Below are positions 9,156-16,895 of a stretch of DNA of 64,000 bases, piece by piece. Within the stretch, counting starts at the first letter, position 1, and each line of letters opens with the position of its first letter. Source of the DNA: WLMZ01 sp963732585 (GTDB taxonomy: Bacteria > Actinomycetota > Acidimicrobiia > Acidimicrobiales > Ilumatobacteraceae); assembly GCA_963732585.1 (NCBI GenBank), contig CAVSZY010000003.1, positions 62,001 to 126,000 on the forward strand. Reading direction: 5' to 3'. The position numbers were made by a program, and so were the translations under genes. The notes under the pieces are model-generated. The model was given only the letters and a program-made list of their open reading frames with translations. It searched no databases and had not been told where the DNA came from.

Positions 9156-9563
9156 ATGAGCAACAACCTGATGAATCGTAAATCGGGGATGACGAGCACC
9201 GCTCGCCACACGGTCGGCTTGCTGGCACCGTTGCCGGTGCTTGCGTTTTCGCTGGCCTTTGACTGGTCGAACTGGGTGGTCATCATCCTGTTGGCCGTCG
9301 TCGTCGCCATGTGTGGCGAATGGTTGGGCATTCGCATCGGCGTGCTTTCAGCGACGATCGCAACGGCCGGATGGGCACTCGTCGACAACGTGCACGCAGC
9401 CGACGGGAAAGAGGGCAACGGCGGCCGCGAGCTGCTGGTGATGGCACTGCTGATCGTCGTCGGTGCCGTCTTCGGCACTGACGATCCACCGGACCGCCCG
9501 CGCATCGAGCGGACTCACTCGCTCACCGAAGACAACACCGACAACAAGGAGCCTCGCTCGTGA
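9156..9563 (+). CDS. small membrane protein preceding the potassium transporter
   Basis: A 135-residue protein with about three to four hydrophobic segments (around residues 15-30, 35-50, 52-75 and 90-105) and a charged tail. No family is recognised. The start chosen is ATG 9156, which opens a coherent hydrophobic protein; the frame extends upstream without membrane character. Its TGA overlaps the GTG of the KimA-like gene by 4 bases, so it is co-translated with the transporter. It may be an accessory or regulatory subunit, but that is inferred from position only. Confidence 0.65.
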   Translation: MSNNLMNRKSGMTSTARHTVGLLAPLPVLAFSLAFDWSNWVVIILLAVVVAMCGEWLGIRIGVLSATIATAGWALVDNVHAADGKEGNGGRELLVMALLIVVGAVFGTDDPPDRPRIERTHSLTEDNTDNKEPRS

Positions 9564-11488
9564 ACATCAAACGCGTCTTCATCGGTAAGCCGCTGGGAAT
9601 CGGCGAGGAGGAACATCAGCGGCTGAAGAAGCGCATCGCCCTTCCGGTGTTCGCCAGCGATGCAATTTCATCGACGGCCTATGCCACCGACGAAATTCTG
9701 CTGGTGCTCTTGGCAGGCATGGGCGGCATCGGCATCGGTGCGGCTGCCTGGTCGAAGCTCGTTCCGTTGGCCATCGTCGTCTGCGTGCTGTTGTTCATCG
9801 TCGTGCTCAGCTATCGCCAGACCATTCACGCCTATCCGTCCGGCGGTGGCTCTTATATCGTCTCCAAGACCAACCTCGGTACGGTGCCATCGTTGATCGC
9901 CGGGGCTTCGTTGCTGGTCGACTACATCCTCACCGTTGCCGTTTCGGTGGCCGCTGGTGTATTGGCGATCACCTCGGCGGTGCCCTCGTGGCAAGACCAT
10001 CGCGTCGCCATTTGTCTGTTGATGATCCTGCTCATGATGCTCGCCAACCTGCGCGGTCTGAAGGAATCCGGCTCGCTGTTCGCCCCGCCGACCTACGTCT
10101 ACATCGTTATGTTGTTCCTGCTGATTGTCGTCGGGCTGTACAAGGTGTTCGTCAAGGATCTCGGTCCGATCGACATCGACGCGCTCATCGCTTCCGGCGA
10201 TCTCAGCGAGGAGGCCAGGCAGCTCTCCGAGGGCACCAAGGCAATGGGCCTGATGCTCTTACTGCGGGCCTTCGCCTCCGGCGCAGTTGCGCTGTCTGGT
10301 GTCGAGGCGGTGTCCAACGGGGTGCCGGCCTTTCGAAAGCCGGAGTCGAGGAATGCGGCGATGACGATCACCGTCATGGGAGTCGTCCTCGGTTCAGGCT
10401 TCCTCGGAATCTCAATTCTGGCTTCGCACGTCAAGCCGTTCCGCGGCGAATTCGATCCAACCGGCATTGCGATGATGGCCCGTCACGTCTACGGCGGCAC
10501 GGGCACCTTGTTCTGGATCACGCAGATCGCCACGTTTTCCATCCTCATCCTCGCGGCCAACACGGCCTACGCCGACTTCCCCCGACTGGCCTCGATCATT
10601 GGCCGCGACGGATTCCTGCCTCGCCAATTCGCCAACCGCGGCGACCGCCTTGTGTTCTCCAACGGCATCATCTTTCTCTCGGCCATTGCTGGGCTGTTGA
10701 TCGTCGCCTTCGACGGCAACGTCTCCAAGTTGATTCCGCTGTACGCCTTCGGCGTGTTCACCGGGTTCACCTTGTCGCAGGCGGGCATGGTCAAGCACCA
10801 TCTCCGTCTGCGTGAACCAAACTGGCGCCCGAGCATGGCGATCAATGCTCTCGGTTCGCTGACCACGGGTGTCGTCGCCGCTGTCGTGGTCATCGCCAAA
10901 TTCAAGCAGGGCGCCTGGCTTCCGGCGGTAATCATTCCCTCGCTCGTGCTGCTGTTCATGAAGATCCACAAGCACTACAAGCGACTCGGGAACACGCTGC
11001 GGATCACGCCGGACCACCGCGTCGAGGCCCGCACGAACACGATGGTCGTGCTCGTCGGTGGCGTCCACAAGGGCGTGATCGGCGCGCTCGAATACGCCAA
11101 GTCGCTCGGTGCCTCAGAGTTGCAGGCGGTGCACTTCTGCGAATCGGAGGCTCATGCCGAGGAGATTCGTCGGCAATGGGCGGCGCACCACATCGACGTC
11201 GACCTCGACATCGTGATGGACGAGTATCGCAATCTGACCGGTTCTGTGTTGGCCTACATCGACGAGGTCGATGCCCGGTTCGCCAACGACCGGATCACGA
11301 TCATCATCCCCGAGTTCGTCGTCAGCCGCTGGTGGGAGCATCTGCTGCACAACCAGGCGGCGTTGTTTTTGAAGGGCAAGTTGCTCTTCAAAGAGCACGT
11401 GGTCGTCGTCTCTGTGCCCTACCAGGTGTCCGGCGTCGTCGCTTCCGGACCCACAAATGCACCGGAGCCTGACGCCGTCCAGGTGTGA
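9560..11488 (+). CDS. KimA-type APC-family potassium transporter
   Basis: A 642-residue transporter starting at GTG 9560. The N-terminal block ALPVFASDAISSTAYATDEI (with D34 and Y41), the SYRQTIHAYPSGGGSYIVSK segment and about 12 membrane helices are typical of the KimA/YdaO branch of the APC superfamily, proton-coupled potassium importers. After about residue 490 comes a cytosolic Usp-like domain (VLVGGVHKGVIGALEYAKSL). The length fits KimA (about 600 aa). The adjacent KdpDE pair supports a potassium role. I saw no c-di-AMP riboswitch upstream, where the preceding gene overlaps. A general amino-acid permease is the main alternative. Confidence 0.8.
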   Translation: MNIKRVFIGKPLGIGEEEHQRLKKRIALPVFASDAISSTAYATDEILLVLLAGMGGIGIGAAAWSKLVPLAIVVCVLLFIVVLSYRQTIHAYPSGGGSYIVSKTNLGTVPSLIAGASLLVDYILTVAVSVAAGVLAITSAVPSWQDHRVAICLLMILLMMLANLRGLKESGSLFAPPTYVYIVMLFLLIVVGLYKVFVKDLGPIDIDALIASGDLSEEARQLSEGTKAMGLMLLLRAFASGAVALSGVEAVSNGVPAFRKPESRNAAMTITVMGVVLGSGFLGISILASHVKPFRGEFDPTGIAMMARHVYGGTGTLFWITQIATFSILILAANTAYADFPRLASIIGRDGFLPRQFANRGDRLVFSNGIIFLSAIAGLLIVAFDGNVSKLIPLYAFGVFTGFTLSQAGMVKHHLRLREPNWRPSMAINALGSLTTGVVAAVVVIAKFKQGAWLPAVIIPSLVLLFMKIHKHYKRLGNTLRITPDHRVEARTNTMVVLVGGVHKGVIGALEYAKSLGASELQAVHFCESEAHAEEIRRQWAAHHIDVDLDIVMDEYRNLTGSVLAYIDEVDARFANDRITIIIPEFVVSRWWEHLLHNQAALFLKGKLLFKEHVVVVSVPYQVSGVVASGPTNAPEPDAVQV

Positions 11489-11507
11489 TCTCGCTAGTGT
11501 CGGGCCA

Positions 11508-11759
11508 ATGAAAGCGTTCGAGGTCAACGTCGCCTTCACGATCGACGGACACGCCTACCAGTTCGACACCTGGTCAGATATCTCGGCGCTGTTCGCCATT
11601 CGCTACCTTGCCAAACACCCTGCGCCGCGCCGCGGTTGCGAGGTCGGGCAGTGCGGCAGTTGCGAGTCGTTGGTCGACGGCCGACTGTTACGTCTGTGCC
11701 AATTGGCATCCACCGACCTCGGCGGCACCGAGATCGTCACTGGAGCAACCCATGTCTGA
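11508..11759 (+). CDS. small [2Fe-2S] ferredoxin-like protein, copy 1
   Basis: An 83-residue protein from ATG 11508. Cysteines C44, C49, C52 and C64 form the plant-type/CoxS-like binding pattern C-x4-C-x2-C...C (RRGCEVGQCGSCESLVDG, then RLCQLA). It is shorter than a classic ferredoxin, resembling only the iron-sulfur domain of molybdenum hydroxylase small subunits. A second protein of the same type lies at 15563. It overlaps the SDR start by 8 bases, so both are co-translated. Likely an electron carrier for an oxygenase or dehydrogenase of this region. Confidence 0.8.
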   Translation: MKAFEVNVAFTIDGHAYQFDTWSDISALFAIRYLAKHPAPRRGCEVGQCGSCESLVDGRLLRLCQLASTDLGGTEIVTGATHV

Positions 11760-12501
11760 AGCACGACTCGCCGTCGTCGTCGGAGCGACCGGCGCCATGG
11801 GGGCGGCGATGACGCAGCGGCTGTTGGCCAACGGTCTGCGTGTGGTGGCGGTGGCTCGCAACGCCGATTTGCTCGCCGAGTTGGCGGTCGACGAGCGGAT
11901 CATTCCTGTGGCGACCGACATCGGTGACAACGCCTCTATCGCCGCGATCGGCACCGTTGTCGACGAGCCTGTGCGCATGGCGTTGTTCGCCGCCGGGTTA
12001 CCGGTGCGCGGCTCGGCGGAAACGATCGATCCCGACCTGTTCGGTGTCGGCGCGAACATCAAGATCGGTGGCATGGCCCGTTTGGTGCAAGCGGTGCGAC
12101 CCCGGTTGCAGCGTGGCTCACGCGTCGTTGCCGTCGCCGGCTCCCTCGGCTTGGAGCCAACGGCGCAGGAGGCAGGTCCTGGCGCGATCAACGCCGGGTT
12201 GTTCAACCTGATGCGGCAGTACAGCTTGCTGTTCGGTCCGTTGGGGATCACCACCCACACCATTTCCCCCGGACCGGCGGACTCGCCTCGACTGCGACGC
12301 ATCGCTGCTGCCGTCGCCGAGGAGCGCGGCGTCGATGTTGAAGCGGTGTGGGTCGAATACGAGCAACGCAACAGTCTCGGCCGATTGCCGACGATCGACG
12401 AAATCGCCTGGTCGATCGATGTGTTGCTCTCTCCGCACGCCGACCTCATGCACGGCTCGGTGCTCAAACTCGACGGCGGTGCCAGCCGCGGGATCGGCTA
12501 A
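11752..12501 (+). CDS. short-chain dehydrogenase/reductase with an atypical active site
   Basis: A 249-residue Rossmann-fold SDR from ATG 11752. The N-terminus has the cofactor loop VGATGAMGAAM, and the C-terminus ends SVLKLDGGASRGIG as in many FabG-like proteins. The usual catalytic YxxxK is not where expected: after VAVAGSLGLEPTAQ the sequence runs AGPGAINAGLF, so tyrosine and lysine are replaced. It may therefore be a non-canonical or non-catalytic SDR. Coupled to the upstream [2Fe-2S] protein. A 58-bp repeat starts directly after its stop codon. Confidence 0.8.
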   Translation: MSEARLAVVVGATGAMGAAMTQRLLANGLRVVAVARNADLLAELAVDERIIPVATDIGDNASIAAIGTVVDEPVRMALFAAGLPVRGSAETIDPDLFGVGANIKIGGMARLVQAVRPRLQRGSRVVAVAGSLGLEPTAQEAGPGAINAGLFNLMRQYSLLFGPLGITTHTISPGPADSPRLRRIAAAVAEERGVDVEAVWVEYEQRNSLGRLPTIDEIAWSIDVLLSPHADLMHGSVLKLDGGASRGIG

Positions 12502-12502
12502 A

Positions 12503-12560
12503 CCATTCTGTAATCCTGAGACGTCGAATGTGTACGCCTGGGAATTACAGAACGGCCGAC
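12503..12560 (+). repeat. 58-bp repeat, left copy, with inverted ends
   Basis: This copy is 55/58 identical to 13504-13561 and in the same orientation, exactly 1001 bases away. Inside it, TTCTGTAAT (12506-12514) and ATTACAGAA (12544-12552) are perfect 9-bp inverted repeats flanking a 29-bp centre, so the unit can form a hairpin or bind a dimeric protein. It begins one base after the SDR stop codon. Confidence 0.85.
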
Positions 12561-12583
12561 TTCGACCCGTAGGCTGACCGTCA

Positions 12584-13514
12584 GTGAAAGCCAGTGCCCT
12601 GCCGGGCGCCGTGGCTGAGCTTGCTGCCTCTCAACACGGTGCATTCCGGCGACGTCAGGCTTCCGATCTGGGACTCGGATCCCACGCAATCGCTCGCATG
12701 GTGGAGCGCGGGTACCTCACCAAGGCCCGTCCCGAGGTGTTCGTCATCAACGGGTCGCCGCCAACCTGGCGCCAACAATTGATGATCGCCACCCTGACCC
12801 GCGACGGCCTGCCGCTGGCCGTCGGTAAAAGCGCGGCCCGGTTGCATGGCCTCGATGGATGCCGCTTCGACGCGTTACAGATTGCGGTGCCTCGAGGCGC
12901 TCGTCGCCTGGCCGACGTCGAGGTATTTCAGACGTTGGTCAGCTATGCCCCGATGGACGTGGTGACGATCGACGGTATCCGCTGCTCGGGTCTGGCTCGA
13001 ACGGTCGTCGATCTCGCCTGGCTCGACCCTGGCCGTTATGTGCGAGCCGTCGATGACTTCGAGCGGCGCGGGTGCAGCCTGAGTTGGCTCGAACAGACCG
13101 CTCGCCGACTGCGTGCCCGAGGGCGCGAAGGGTCCGGCCTGGTCGCCGCCGACTTGGCGCAGCGCGCGGGCGGTGGACAGCGTGCCGGACTCCTGGTTCG
13201 AGCGCATGGTTGAAACCTGCCTGGTGACACACGGTTTGTCGGGGCTGCAACGCCAGCACGAGATCCGTGACGGCGCCGGCGCCTTCGTGGCTCGCGTCGA
13301 CCTTGCGTTCCCAGCGGTCAAGCTCGCGGTCGAGGCGCATAGTCGGCAGTTCCACTTCGGGTCGCGGGCTGAAGCTTTCGATCAGCGGCGGGACAATCGG
13401 CTGGCGGCATTGGGGTGGGAGGTGATCTACGTCGGCTGGCAGGCCGCGTCGACCACACCTGGCGCGGTGGCCAAGATCATCCACGAAATAGTGCGGGCCC
13501 ACGCCATTCTGTAA
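12584..13514 (+). CDS. AbiEi-antitoxin-like / DUF559 protein, frameshifted
   Basis: Two overlapping frames make one family-length protein (about 310 aa if joined). The first (GTG 12584 to 13213) has the AbiEi-type winged-helix N-terminus (GAFRRRQASDLGLGSHAIAR, then MVERGYLTK). The second (to 13514) gives VPDSWFERMVETCL and the DUF559 core ARVDLAFPAVKLAVEAHSRQ, related to Vsr-like nucleases. The break lies near 13162-13168 in a CGCGCG tract; one extra CG restores the frame. The stop codon of the second part lies within the right repeat. In actinobacteria such genes are often solitary and of unknown role. No AbiEii toxin is adjacent. Confidence 0.7.
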
Positions 13515-13561
13515 TTCTGAGACGTCGAATGTGTACGCCTGGGTATTACAGAACTGCCGAC
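13504..13561 (+). repeat. 58-bp repeat, right copy, with inverted ends
   Basis: Second copy of the 12503-12560 repeat, with three mismatches. It keeps the same perfect inverted ends, TTCTGTAAT (13507-13515) and ATTACAGAA (13545-13553). It overlaps the last codons and stop of the DUF559 frame, so the gene ends inside the repeat, and it lies about 75 bases before the dioxygenase start. Confidence 0.85.
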
Positions 13562-13636
13562 GAGGCCGTCGGTCATCGTTCCATTCAGGGGAACGCAGTC
13601 GTTTACTGAGATGCGGCCGTCTACCAAGATGTGGCC

Positions 13637-14545
13637 ATGGCAATTTTCCGTTTAGGTCACGTCGAGGTGCGCACGCCCGATCTCGAACTGTGCACTGCGT
13701 ACTACACCGAGGTGCTCGGCCTTCGCGAGGTCGCTCGTCAGGACAACCGCGTCTATCTCAAGGGATGGGACGAGCAGGATCATCACTCGGTGATCCTCAC
13801 CGGGGCTAACCGCTACGGCATCGAGCACCTGGCCTTCAAGACCGAAAGCATCGACGACCTCGAGGGCTACGAGACGGTGCTGGAACGTTACGGCTGTTCG
13901 GTTGAGCGCTTGCCAGCAGGCTCTCGCCTGGCGATGGGTGATGCGATCCGCTTCGACAGCCCGACCGGGCACATTATGGAGATCTACGCCCAGAAGGACA
14001 AGGTGGGCAACGGCTTGCCCTACGTCAACCCGGGGATGATGCCGATGGACCTGGTCGGCATCGCCCCACCACGGCTCGATCACACCTTGTTGACGACGGA
14101 GAACGTGCCCGACGCGGCGCACTTCATGAGCGAAGCGCTGGGGTTCCGCCTGACGGAGCAGTTGGTCAGTAACGAAGGGCACCAACTGGTCGTCTTCTTC
14201 GAGCGCTCCCGTCAACCACACGACATCGCCTTCACCCGTGGGGCCAACGGTGGCCTGCATCACTTCGCTTTCTGGCTCGACAGCTGGGCCGAGATCGGCC
14301 GCGCCGCCGACATCTTGCGGATGAACGGCGTCGACATCGACATCGGACCGACCCGCCACGGCATCACCCGCGGCCACACGATCTACTTCTTCGATCCGGT
14401 GGGTAACCGCAACGAGGTATTCACCGGCGGCTACCGCACCGACACCGATTGGACCCCGATCACCTGGACGGAGGATCAGTTCGGCAAGGCGTTGTTCTAT
14501 TACGAGAACCGAGTCGTCGACTCCTTCGTCTCCATCTATACATGA
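13637..14545 (+). CDS. extradiol ring-cleavage dioxygenase (catechol 2,3-dioxygenase type)
   Basis: A 302-residue type I extradiol dioxygenase made of two VOC modules (about 1-125 and 140-290). The Fe(II) ligands in the C-terminal module are visible: H149 in RLDHTLLTTENVPDA, H208/H209 in GGLHHFAFWLD, and E260 in NRNEVFTGGY. H241 and Y250 match conserved second-shell residues. It should open catecholic rings next to the hydroxyl pair. ATG 13637 is preferred over a GTG six bases upstream. Eight bases separate it from the histidine phosphatase, so they are probably one operon. Confidence 0.9.
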   Translation: MAIFRLGHVEVRTPDLELCTAYYTEVLGLREVARQDNRVYLKGWDEQDHHSVILTGANRYGIEHLAFKTESIDDLEGYETVLERYGCSVERLPAGSRLAMGDAIRFDSPTGHIMEIYAQKDKVGNGLPYVNPGMMPMDLVGIAPPRLDHTLLTTENVPDAAHFMSEALGFRLTEQLVSNEGHQLVVFFERSRQPHDIAFTRGANGGLHHFAFWLDSWAEIGRAADILRMNGVDIDIGPTRHGITRGHTIYFFDPVGNRNEVFTGGYRTDTDWTPITWTEDQFGKALFYYENRVVDSFVSIYT

Positions 14546-14552
14546 GCAGCCG

Positions 14553-15566
14553 ATGAGCAACATCACCCGTGACGACGCGCCGATGTACCTGGCGCGCTAC
14601 CAACAGCGCCGTGCCGAGCCGGTTGTCGAAGCCGATCTGGCAGGGCCCACGGAGCCCGAGTTTGTCGCCAGGGCAAGGGTCAGAGCGACGCGCCGTGCGC
14701 TGGAAGAGATGGAGCGCGACAGCGGCCCGCCAGGGCGCACCGAGGCCTTCGCCAACGAGACGGTGGCGCCCAGGGAGCTGCAATATCCGGAGTCGTTCCG
14801 CCACCGCGTGGCCACATCGATCGACGTTCGCCTGATCCGCCACGGGCAAACCCAGGGCTACATCTCCGACGGCGCGTTGACCCCGCTCGGGCGCTGGCAG
14901 GCTCATCGCAAGGGTGCTGACCTGGCCAAGGGCTTGAAGGAGGGAATGACGGTCAAGTTCCCTCATGCCCCGACGGCGAGGGCTAAGGAGACAGCCGAGG
15001 GTGTCCGCGGGGGAGTGCTCTCCTCGCTGAGCCGCTACGGGATCGGAGGCGTCGTCGTCGAAGATCCGCAACCGGATCCGTTGTTCGACAACTTCCAGGT
15101 GTATGTCGACGGCAAGGAGATGGACGTCACTGCGGCGTTCCTCGAGTTCGCCAACGCCCGCGAGGGCTACAACCGTTCCGGGTCCGGCGATCGGCCGGGT
15201 TGGATGGTGGAGATCGATCGCTTCTTTCGTGTCGAGCAGGGCGGCGGTGATCCGATCACCCATTGGCTGACTCAGCCGATGCAGTATTTCGAGCCGTCGG
15301 CGTTGGTGGTGCGGCGATATTGGAAGGGCGTGACCCGCTTGGTGGAGTCGGCCGATGCCAATACCAAGTTTTACGTCTGTGCGCACTCTGGGCCGATTCG
15401 GGCGGTGGCAACGAGCGCTGTCGGCCACGATCCAGGTGAGCCGCACAACACCGAAGACGTGCGCATCAAGGTCTACGACGACCTTGAGCATGCCGTGGTC
15501 ACCTACCGCGGCCGTGGAGTGGAGATCGAGATTCCGACCAGCGTGACGCCGAGTTGGTACGCATGA
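14553..15566 (+). CDS. histidine phosphatase superfamily protein
   Basis: A 337-residue protein of the phosphoglycerate-mutase-like branch. The RHG motif is LIRHGQTQG with phosphoacceptor H97; a second catalytic histidine lies in YVCAHSGPIRAV. An arginine-rich PTARAKETAEG segment also fits. The N-terminal 85 residues are an extension not typical of small phosphatases. Its stop overlaps the start of the second [2Fe-2S] protein (ATGA), and it follows the dioxygenase closely. I infer a phosphomonoesterase acting on a pathway intermediate, possibly an aryl phosphate made by the phosphotransferase pair at 17597-20528. Confidence 0.8.
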   Translation: MSNITRDDAPMYLARYQQRRAEPVVEADLAGPTEPEFVARARVRATRRALEEMERDSGPPGRTEAFANETVAPRELQYPESFRHRVATSIDVRLIRHGQTQGYISDGALTPLGRWQAHRKGADLAKGLKEGMTVKFPHAPTARAKETAEGVRGGVLSSLSRYGIGGVVVEDPQPDPLFDNFQVYVDGKEMDVTAAFLEFANAREGYNRSGSGDRPGWMVEIDRFFRVEQGGGDPITHWLTQPMQYFEPSALVVRRYWKGVTRLVESADANTKFYVCAHSGPIRAVATSAVGHDPGEPHNTEDVRIKVYDDLEHAVVTYRGRGVEIEIPTSVTPSWYA

Positions 15567-15880
15567 GCGTGCCGGTGATCGATGGTGGCGGGTTCGCTGG
15601 GCATGGTGAGCCGGCCGTACTGACGACAGTGACCGTCGACGGGATCGTCTATGAAATCAACGCCGACCCGACGATGGCCTCGCTGAAAGCAATCCGCGAG
15701 ATCGCCGAGCACGTGCGCCCGAGGCGCGGCTGCCAAGAGGGGATCTGCGGCAAATGCGAGTCGACGGTCACCCTCGTTGGCGCTGAGCCCACGGCGACAC
15801 GCTTGTGCATCACCCCGATCGCCGCCTTGCACGGTGCGACGGTGGTCACCCCAGCGCCACGTAAGAGCATCTGGGGCTGA
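15563..15880 (+). CDS. small [2Fe-2S] ferredoxin-like protein, copy 2
   Basis: A 105-residue paralogue of the 11508 protein, starting at ATG 15563 within the upstream stop (ATGA). Cysteines C57, C62, C65 and C82 give the same C-x4-C-x2-C...C cluster site in RRGCQEGICGKCESTVT. The coupling to the phosphatase and the dioxygenase operon suggests that it delivers electrons to an oxygenase of the pathway, for example the diiron protein at 16896. No dedicated ferredoxin reductase is visible nearby, though the nitroreductase at 16187 might serve. Confidence 0.8.
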   Translation: MSVPVIDGGGFAGHGEPAVLTTVTVDGIVYEINADPTMASLKAIREIAEHVRPRRGCQEGICGKCESTVTLVGAEPTATRLCITPIAALHGATVVTPAPRKSIWG

Positions 15881-15882
15881 GA

Positions 15883-16197
15883 TCGGCAGATTCCCAGGGC
15901 GCCTTTGAGACTTATTCCGTGCTCACCCGCCTTCCTGGCGAGAGTCGGCTGCAACCGGGCGACGCAGACGCGCTCATAGCTGCCAGTTTCGATCGCATCG
16001 TCGGGTTGTCGATGGCCCCGCCAGAGGCGATCAGGCTGCTCGGCGAGGCGGGAGTTGCTGCGGGGGCGACCTACGATGCTCTCGTGGCGCTCGCCAGCAT
16101 CGAACACAATCTGCCATTGCTGACACGCGATCAACGAGCGTTACCGACCTACGCGGCGATCGGCGTCCAAGTGGCGCTGATCGGCTTCAGTCGATGA
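15883..16197 (+). pseudogene. vapC: truncated VapC-type PIN-domain toxin
   Basis: The frame reads AFETYSVLTRLPGESRLQPG, then AGATYDALVALASIEHNLPL and LTRDQRALPTYAAIGVQVAL. These are the middle and C-terminal parts of a VapC PIN ribonuclease (conserved E, then D in YDAL and D in TRDQR). The first 40 or so residues, including the initial catalytic Asp, are missing. The homology begins directly after the ferredoxin stop with no ATG; the only start is a GTG at 15919, inside the domain. No vapB is present. It is best read as a remnant cut by insertion or deletion of the ferredoxin region. Confidence 0.7.
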
Positions 16198-16750
16198 CGT
16201 TCAGCCGTAGCTCTGGGCGATCGGGCGCAGCCACGGCCGACGTTGGCCAGCCGAGGTAGATCAGCGCGGTGACGTGTGTGCCCGGCTCGAAGCTGGACAG
16301 CTCGGCGACGACATCGTTGGCTCCTTTGGGGCACGAACCCCAGTAGGTCGCCAAGCCGGCTTCGGTTGCCCCAAGCAGAATGTTCTGGATACCAGCGGCG
16401 ACGGCATCACGGTTCTCGGCGCTGCGCAACGGCGAGTCGCCCGGCGCTGAGCCGACAATCAGGGTAAGCGGCGTTCGCAGATACTTGGTCTTGGCCTTCT
16501 CGACCTTCTCCGCCGGATCGCCATTGGCAGCCATCGCCGCCGAAATCAGCTCCCCAAGCCGGGCCCGACCGTCGCCCTCGGCAACCGCGAAGCGCCACGG
16601 CCAGGTGCGCTTGTGGTTCGGTGCCCACTGCGCCAGCTCGCAGAGCGAGCGCACAAGTTGGCGCTCGACAGCGCGATCGCGTTCGACAAGCATGCTTGTG
16701 CGACGGGTGACGATCAGGTCTCTCAGCGAAGTCGAGGGCAAGGTTTCCAC
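16187..16750 (-). CDS. nitroreductase family protein
   Basis: A 187-residue FMN-dependent nitroreductase of the YdjA-like group. The start (LRDLIVTRRTSMLV) with basic FMN contacts, the segment LAQWAPNHKRTWPWRF, and GIQNILLGATEAGLATYWGS are typical. It is compact, as in YdjA. It is antisense to the surrounding gene run and overlaps the vapC remnant end by 11 bases. It reduces nitro groups or quinones with NAD(P)H; the actual substrate is unknown. Confidence 0.85.
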   Translation of the reverse strand: METLPSTSLRDLIVTRRTSMLVERDRAVERQLVRSLCELAQWAPNHKRTWPWRFAVAEGDGRARLGELISAAMAANGDPAEKVEKAKTKYLRTPLTLIVGSAPGDSPLRSAENRDAVAAGIQNILLGATEAGLATYWGSCPKGANDVVAELSSFEPGTHVTALIYLGWPTSAVAAPDRPELRLNVID

Positions 16751-16895
16751 CTGTTCATCTTAGGTTTGCGCCGACCATCCGCAGCCGCACTATCGTTCCA
16801 CAAGCTGGAACGCAGACCTTGATGCTTGGCTGTGTCCGATGCCACAGTGGCGTTCATAGCGCAGGGGTGCCCTGCTGTCACTTGGGAGTTACAGA

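Larger units (their letters stand above)
12503..13561 (+). mobile_element. putative DUF559 gene cassette bounded by 58-bp direct repeats
   Basis: One AbiEi/DUF559-type gene is enclosed by two nearly identical 58-bp direct repeats. It interrupts an otherwise co-directional catabolic gene run between the SDR and the extradiol dioxygenase. DUF559 is a Vsr/PD-(D/E)xK-like nuclease fold, so a nuclease-driven, site-targeted cassette is conceivable. The arrangement is seen directly; mobility is inference. No transposase is present. Confidence 0.4.

Noticed and set aside
12503..13561. CRISPR-like direct repeats
   Set aside because: Only two copies 1 kb apart enclosing a gene; no regular spacers and no cas genes.
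14460..15491. 343-residue open frame on the minus strand
   Set aside because: Antisense to the histidine phosphatase with its RHG motif; composition is typical of a shadow frame.
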